64,000 bases of DNA. Source: Prostheceraeus crozeri. Lineage: Eukaryota; Platyhelminthes; Polycladida; Euryleptidae. Both the position numbers and the translations under genes were made by a program. Shown here piece after piece: positions 58,377-64,000 of the stretch (positions are counted from its first letter, which is position 1; every line of letters begins with the position of its first letter). The notes beneath the pieces were generated by a model. It ran no database searches. It had not been told where the DNA came from and saw nothing but the letters and a program-made list of their open reading frames with translations. The stretch is from NCBI GenBank assembly GCA_907163375.1, contig CAJQUW010016852.1, positions 372,001-436,000 of the forward strand. Reading direction: 5' to 3'.

Positions 58377-59460
58377 ATGTGGTACAGTGAATACGCCGAA
58401 TTCGCTGCTATAGGTGCAGCAGCAGCACAGAAACGACGACGAAGTTAACGGACAACCCCGACCGATAATTTCACAGAAGAAGAATTTCGACACCGCTTCA
58501 CAAAGGAGACATTTCGCCATATTTGTACTATGTTAGAAAGTGAGTTGGAACCTCCAAATAAAAGAAATGACAGTCTCTCTACTGAACAGCAAGTTCTTAT
58601 TGCCCTTCGTTTTTATGCCACTGGTAATTTTCAGATGACAGATGGTGATTTAATCGGTGTGCATCAAACAACTGCTGGACGCATTGCTCATAAAGTTTCC
58701 AAAGCAACAGCAAGACTACGACAACAGTTCATTTTGTTTCCCTCGCCTGACCAACTGGAAGTCGAAAAAAAAATCTTTCTACAAGATCTCACACTTTCCA
58801 GGTGTTACTGTTGTAATAGACGGGACGCACATTCGTGTACAAAGACCATCGGGAACCTCATCTGAGCTTTATCGCAATCAAAAAGACTACTTTTCTTTGA
58901 ACGTTCAAATCATGTTTGATTCTAAATTGAGAGTCAAAGATATTGTGACCCATTGGTACGGGAGTGCTCATGACTCCAGAATTTTTCGAAATTCTTTGTT
59001 GCATGACAAACTTGAAGTCCTTCCGCCTGGTTCATGGCTTCCTGGAGACTCAGGCTATCCATGTCTTCCGTGTCTCTTAACACCGTTTTTGTCCCCCTCG
59101 GATGCTGCCCAACGACGCTACAACAAAAGTCTCACCATTACTAGAAATTCTGCTGAGCGTGGAATCGGTGTTTTGAAACGTCGCTTTCCAGCTATTAAGA
59201 GTGGCCCTCGTGTGCAAATCGAAAACTCGCAACATATCATAGTGGCTTGCGCGATTCTGCATAACATTGCGATCAACAACAAGGAGCCAGAGTTCGAAGG
59301 AAATGAACTTTTCAGTCATCCCCCTGCATTCGCCGATCAAAACGTGAACCGAAGAGGTAACGCCGTAAGGCGTCGAGCAATACTTCACCAACTTTTAATT
59401 TTACCTCTGAAGGCCTACATAATTCTGAAGGCTTGTTTCTTATCCGAATTTCAAAAATGA
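58377..59460 (+). pseudogene. Harbinger transposase (HARBI1-like)
   Basis: DDE_Tnp_4 transposase. N-terminal MWYSEYAEFAAIGAA, then EEEFRHRFTKETFRHIC and a helix-turn-helix region (DGDLIGVHQTTAGRIAHKVS). Core: VTVVIDGTHIRV (first D), WYGSAHDSRIF, LPGDSGYPCLP (second D) and RNSAERGIGVLKRRF (E). All three acidic residues are present. Breaks: one in-frame TAA after KRRRS (about 58447) and a 1-nt change in an A9 run near 58770 before FYKISHFPGV. About 360 residues, near the family's usual length. Confidence 0.85.
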
Positions 59461-59804
59461 ATTAATTAATTGTTTGTAGCTTTGAAACGTTTGTGTATTT
59501 TAGATGCCAATTTGCGATCTAATTACATGTACAAGTACAATTGCAACTATATACAGTAATGAAAAAGTGATATTGCTTGCTTTCCCAAGAAAACGAAATA
59601 ATTTATTAACTGCTTCAACATCTGTTTATTCAGGCCTTATACAAATTTTTACAAATATTATACAAACCTTTGACAATTCAGGGAACTAACTTTTGACAAT
59701 TTCAAAAAATCAAATCTAATTCAAAGCATAAAATCGAGGTGACCAATAAAGAACAATATAGCCATGTACTATGTTTGTAAGAAAGATAAGCATTTAACAC
59801 GAAG
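59461..59804. other. Intergenic space between the two Harbinger genes
   Basis: About 340 bp between the convergent stops. AATAAA occurs near 59748 on the plus strand; otherwise nothing recognised. Confidence 0.4.
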
Positions 59805-60504
59805 TTATTTCTTATTAAAAGATTCAAGCTTTTTCCTCAGGAGCTCTTCCTCCAGCTTCAAGTTCTTCATTTTTTGTCTATGCTCTAATTCGGCGAAGTT
59901 AAGAAGTTTTGAGTGAAACGCACTCATGCCCCTGCGATGTTGGTGAGCTTCGATCCGATCTTCCTCCTGAAGCTGCTCATTCTGCTGAGGGGAAGGCTGC
60001 AACTGCTGCCAAAAATTCAATTCAATAAGGGGATCGTCACATCTGGCTCATCCATGCACGAGAGTTCTTGAACAACGTCACTAATATCCGCGCTGTCGCA
60101 TGCCATAGCAAGAGCGTCGCAATCGAAATCCGTTGTCAACGGCGGGGTCAGCTCATCGGCATTTATGAGGCCACTGATGCGCCTCGTGCGAGGAGAAATT
60201 GGGGCCGCCGTCGATGTTCCACCTCCTGTACGCCACACTTCTCTCTTACACGCGGCCAATTTCTTCTTCGTTTCGATCTTCTGCCTCTTCCACAGCGCTT
60301 TAGCTCGTCAGCTGTTCTGCAGCCGTGTCCATGCGACGAGAATTCTTCGGCGATCTTCCGCCACGTATCCGCCTTTTTCTTTACAATCGCGCAGCTTGTT
60401 CTCTTGTCTTCGACAATCAGCCGGTGGTGCGTCGGTTCCAGCAATTCGATAAGCAAGTTTTGCTCTGCTATCGAAAAATTGCGACCTCTCTTCTTTTGCG
60501 CCAT
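59805..60504 (-). pseudogene. Harbinger Myb/SANT-like DNA-binding protein
   Basis: Starts MAQKKRGRNFSIAEQNLLIE, a Myb/SANT-like (Myb_DNA-bind_5, NAIF1-like) domain with WRKIAEEFSSHG in its second helix and TADELK near its end. After a frame change at an A run near 60305 come LWKRQKIETKKKLAACKREV and an acidic middle part (DCDALAMACDSADISDVVQE). After a second change at a C run near 60030 follows the tail NFWQQLQPS with a long charged coiled region (LEHRQKMKNLKLEEELLRKK). It is the known partner that carries Harbinger transposase into the nucleus and onto the ends. Both frame changes are 1-nt in homopolymers. Confidence 0.8.
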
Positions 60505-60655
60505 TATCAAAATGAGTGCTATTAACTGTCTTAAACTCAGTTTGATTAAATAGAGTTTTATTAAACTTAGTTTGGTGCATCGACAGAAACAAACTGAGTT
60601 TTCAAAACCAAGTTTGACAGCAAACCAGGTTTAGATAAACCTCGTTGGTGCATAC

Positions 60656-62230
60656 GGGTCTGTCCTCGAGTGTCTTGATTTGTTGATCCTCATCAAACTT
60701 CTTGATGTCTTCCGCCATTTTGCGTTTTGTGGTTTTACACAGTTCGACGTATTCAATGTGTTTAGAGTGTATGTTGGTTCTCTTCTTTTTTCGGCGCTTT
60801 TCCAGAAGAGATTTCGCTTCCCCTGACAGTTTATCCTTTTTTCGTTCTTGTGTCTCTCCGAAATACTGACTGCCGATTCTCGTATGGTCGCTGACGTTTT
60901 CGCAAAAATCATTAATATCAAATTTCGTTATCTAGTTCCATGGTGTCAAACTTATTTGTGACAGACAGTTGATATTCTTCCTTGTGGGTTGATAGTTTAG
61001 CGACATCTGCCATTTGAGGTTTCCGTATTAGCTTTGCTCTCTCCATTTTCGTGTTGAAACGCACCGAAGCCCGCACCAGCCGATATATCGCTGCCAGTGT
61101 TGAAGCGATTCAGGACGTTGACATCTTGAATGATATGAGGCATGCTTGACAGGATATAGTCCATCTCATTCTTCGTGGTTCCGTTTGGAGAGATCCAGGT
61201 CCATTTCCTCGAAGACTTCTTCTTGAAATAGATGCTCATTTTCTTAAGTCCATGTTGTTCGGCAAATTGAACCATCCGGTGTCCTCTGTCATTTCTAGTT
61301 CCTATGCCGCATGGTCCGGTATAAGATTCACTTGGATCATGTCTCCCTATTTTAGTGTTGAAATCACCCAATATCAGGTTACAGTAGGGTCTGCTGCTAG
61401 TGATAGGATTGTCCACTTCATCGCATACCTTCTCGACCTCTTCATCTGAGGGACAAACTGTCAGGGGAATCGAAATCTCTTCTGGAAAAGCGCCAAAAAC
61501 TGAAGAGAACCAACCGATCATTTTTGTCGGCAGATATAGCTGTATGCAATTCAAGTGGCAATTCTTATTGATCCTTGGGCTACTTTTTCACATACTCCAT
61601 TGAAGCTAGTTACTTTGTCCGCAATCTTTTTATGTACTAGGAAGCCTACTCCGTTTCGATGCAACTTACCGACTTTGTAGTATAGCATGTGACCGCTTCT
61701 TCTGAGTTTTTGACAACCTTCTTCTTTCATGTGAGTTTCACAGATACAATAATATCGAAATTTATTTTGCTTACTTCTTCCAATTCTGCGACGCGGTCAT
61801 CAGTGATGAGTGAGCATCGTACGTTCCAATATTCAGATGTAGGGGTGCTTGAGGCAGCGTTTTCGCACCCAGGGATTCTTAGAACCCTCTGCTCCTTTCC
61901 CGTTTTGACTGCTGCCGTGGTCAAGGGGTCTAGAGCTACTGGGAACTGAGGACCATAGATTATTAGTGACTTGTATGCGGTTCAAAGGAAGTGCCTTACT
62001 CGCCACGCTTGGCACCGCGCGTTTGCGAGGGGTCTTCTGCTAGGGTCACCTTCCCATAGACAGTTAGCTGCACCAATCTGACGGGTTCCGTCAACCCGGC
62101 TTTTCATTCGGAGTTTTCCTCCTCCTAGATGGGCTACCTACATGGTTTACGAACCCTATCTGCCCTGGCAAGGGTTATTTTAGACATTTAGACTGGCGCC
62201 CTTCACTCTCTGGTGACCCGCAGCTGCTAC
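60656..62230 (-). pseudogene. LINE endonuclease half (CFDP2-like group)
   Basis: Minus-strand order: WNVRCSLITDDRVAELEE with SKINFDIIVSV (61900-61740), the start of the apurinic-type endonuclease; later CNLILGDFNTKIGRHDPSES (the GDFN motif), GIGTRNDRGHRMVQFAEQHG, KWTWISPNGTTKNEMDYILS (the SPxG..xxxIDYI motif), then the linker RRKKREPTYTLNTLN toward the RT. Stops and frame changes are scattered, at least four. The element reads on into 57447-58183 after the Harbinger insertion. Confidence 0.8.
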
Positions 62231-62439
62231 AGTCACCCGGGGAAGACCACAAAGAGGCAACAGTTGGCTGATGACCCCAGCGCAATGTGATCAATCTGGA
62301 GACTGCAAGCGCCACCCTGCAGTCCAGCCACCCTCGGACAAGGACATTCCCTATTTATTATCATATAAATCATTCGCCTCCATTGAAACATAAATGTAAT
62401 GCCTTGCAAGCTAGAGGTCATGAAACTTAGTGTGGCGAT

Positions 62440-64000
62440 GAGTGAGGTACCGCAGAGCATAAGATTGGCTCTATTGCGTTTTCCGCAAAGATGCGCAGAA
62501 GTTGTGGCTCGATGTGTGTTTGAAAGTTTGAAATGTCGCTGAATAGGCCATATTTTCAAACTTGTAAAGGCTGTGTACGACAGAGTATTGGATGGATTTT
62601 GATGAAACTTTACTTGAAGGTGAGTGAGGTAGTGTAGAGCTTAAGTTTGGCTTTATTGCGTTTTCGGCAAAGATGCGCAGAAGTTGTGGCTGGATGTGTG
62701 TTTGAAGATTTGAAATGTCGCTGAATAGGCCATATTTTCAAACTTGTGAAGGCTGTGCAGGACAGAGTATTGGATGGATTTTGATGAAACTTTACTTGAA
62801 GGTGAGTGAGGTAGTGTAGAGCTTAAGTTTGGCTCTATTGCGTTTTCCGCAAAGATGCGCAGAAGTTGTGGCTCGATGTGTGTTTGAAGATTTGAAATGT
62901 CTCTGAATAGGCCATATTTTCAAACTTATGAAGGCTGTGCAGGACAGAGTATTGGATGGATTTTGATGAAACTTTACTTGAAGGTGAGTGAGGTAGTGTA
63001 GAGCTTAAGTTTGGCTCTATTGCGTTTTCCGCAAAGATGCGCAGAAGTTGTGGCTCGATGTGTGTTTGAAGATTTGAAATGTCGCTGAATAGGCCATATT
63101 TTCAAACTTGTGAAGGCTGTGTAGGACAGAGTATTAGATGGATTTTGATGAAACTTTACTTGAAGGTGAGTGAGGTAGTGTAGAGCTTAAGTTTGGCTTT
63201 ATTGCGTTTTCCGCAAAGATGCGCAGAAGTTGTGGCTCGATGTGTGTTTGAAGATTTGAAATGTCGCTGAATAGGCCATATTTTCAAACTTGTGAAGGCT
63301 GTGCAGGACAGAGTATTGGATGGATTTTGATGAAACTTTACTTGAGGGTGAGTGAGGTAGTGTAGAGCTTAAGTTTGGCTCTATTGCGTTTTCCGCAAAG
63401 ATGCGCAGAAGATGTGGCTCGATGTGTGTTTGAAGATTTGAAATGTCGCTGAATAGGCCATATTTTCAAACTTGTGAAGGCTGTGCAGGACAGAGTATTG
63501 GATGGATTTTGATGAAACTTTACTTGAAGGTGAGTGAGGTAGTGTAGAGCTTAAGTTTGGCTCTATTGCTTTTTCGCAAAGATGCGCAGAAGTTGTGGCT
63601 CGATGTGTGTTTGAAAGTTTGAAATGTCTCTGAATAGGCCATATTTTCAAACTTGTGAAGGCTGTGTAGGACAGAGTATTAGATGGATTTTGATGAAACT
63701 TTACTTGAAGGTGAGTGAGGTAGTGTAGAGCTTAAGTTTGGCTCTATTGCGTTTTCCGCAAAGATGCGCAGAAGTTGTGGCTCGATGTGTGTTTGAAGAT
63801 TTGAAATGTCGCTGAATAGGCCATATTTTCAAACTAGTGAAGGCTGTGTAGGACAGAGTATTGTAAAGATTTTGATGAAACTTTACTTGAAGGTGAGTGA
63901 GGTAGTGTAGAGCTTAAGTTTGGCTCTATTGCGTTTTCCGCAAAGATGCGCAGAAGATGTGGCTCGATGTGTGTTTGAAAGTTTGAAATGTCGCTGAATA
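62440..64000 (-). repeat. 182-bp satellite array, reverse, to window end
   Basis: About 8.5 copies of the same 182-bp unit as 53577-54872, reverse complemented. It runs off the window. Units differ at a few positions, including TGCG or TGCT in front of the TTTTCCGC phrase. Confidence 0.85.

Larger units (their letters stand above)
58186..60655. mobile_element. Harbinger (PIF) element, 2.5 kb
   Basis: Inverted ends GTATGCACCAACGAGG (58186) and its complement ending 60655, with repeated AAACCTGGTTTA motifs inside both ends. Two convergent genes: a DDE transposase on the plus strand and a Myb/SANT-like protein on the minus strand, the standard Harbinger pair. It splits a LINE: the LINE frame reads LEDR on one side and LAKRN on the other. 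A clear 3-bp duplication was not found. Confidence 0.85.

Noticed and set aside
60068-60553. 161-residue plus-strand frame opposite the Myb-like gene
   Set aside because: The minus strand here encodes the recognisable Myb/SANT-like domain; this frame is its shadow.
63381-63650. 89-residue frame in the satellite
   Set aside because: It runs through several 182-bp units and has no codon-level constraint visible.

Overview
The window reads as transposon-rich, AT-rich animal DNA, probably from a marine invertebrate, though the species cannot be fixed from sequence. I recognise no single-copy host gene. The evidence for a metazoan is the set of elements: piggyBac, THAP/P-type, hAT, pogo-like and Harbinger DNA transposons, together with LINEs whose endonuclease and reverse transcriptase resemble the 'craniofacial development protein 2-like' group.

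The left half (275-32431) is one giant, almost perfect inverted-repeat element of 32.2 kb. It is flanked by an exact 6-bp duplication (GATGAT, 269-274 and 32432-32437) and has AGTAGT...ACTACT ends, the end structure known for Polintons, but no Polinton core gene is visible. From each end inward it carries: (i) about 2.2 kb of subterminal repeats punctuated by runs of 8-10 C; (ii) a TATA box pointing inward; (iii) about 2.3 kb packed with hairpins that change in a compensating way between copies, including cUUCGg and GNRA tetraloops; (iv) a second TATA box with an 88-residue orphan reading frame; (v) a long array of a ~29-bp AT-rich monomer containing AATAAA on the transcribed strand. The array changes orientation at the centre of the palindrome (10003-10400), so both arms read inward into poly(A)-signal arrays. 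The right array (16.9 kb) is about three times the left (5.3 kb) and has 739-bp and 1701-bp higher-order periods. The covarying RNA modules are the best candidate here for something undescribed.

The right half (32438-64000) is a patchwork of ordinary transposons. A 2.7-kb piggyBac (33162-35903) retains its TTAA sites, ends, a spliced first exon and all catalytic motifs. A P-superfamily element (about 36000-48207) carries a THAP-type transposase, a broken reverse-strand gene with a DDE-like motif, and three insertions: a TTAA element in its left inverted repeat, and a hAT in its right inverted repeat that itself contains a pogo-like MITE. Then follow two LINE remnants, an internally deleted piggyBac, a 182-bp satellite, a cluster of hAT-like miniature elements, a LINE split by a two-gene Harbinger element, and the same 182-bp satellite in inverted orientation to the window end. 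Several reading frames are broken by 1-nt changes in homopolymers, which may be base-calling errors.
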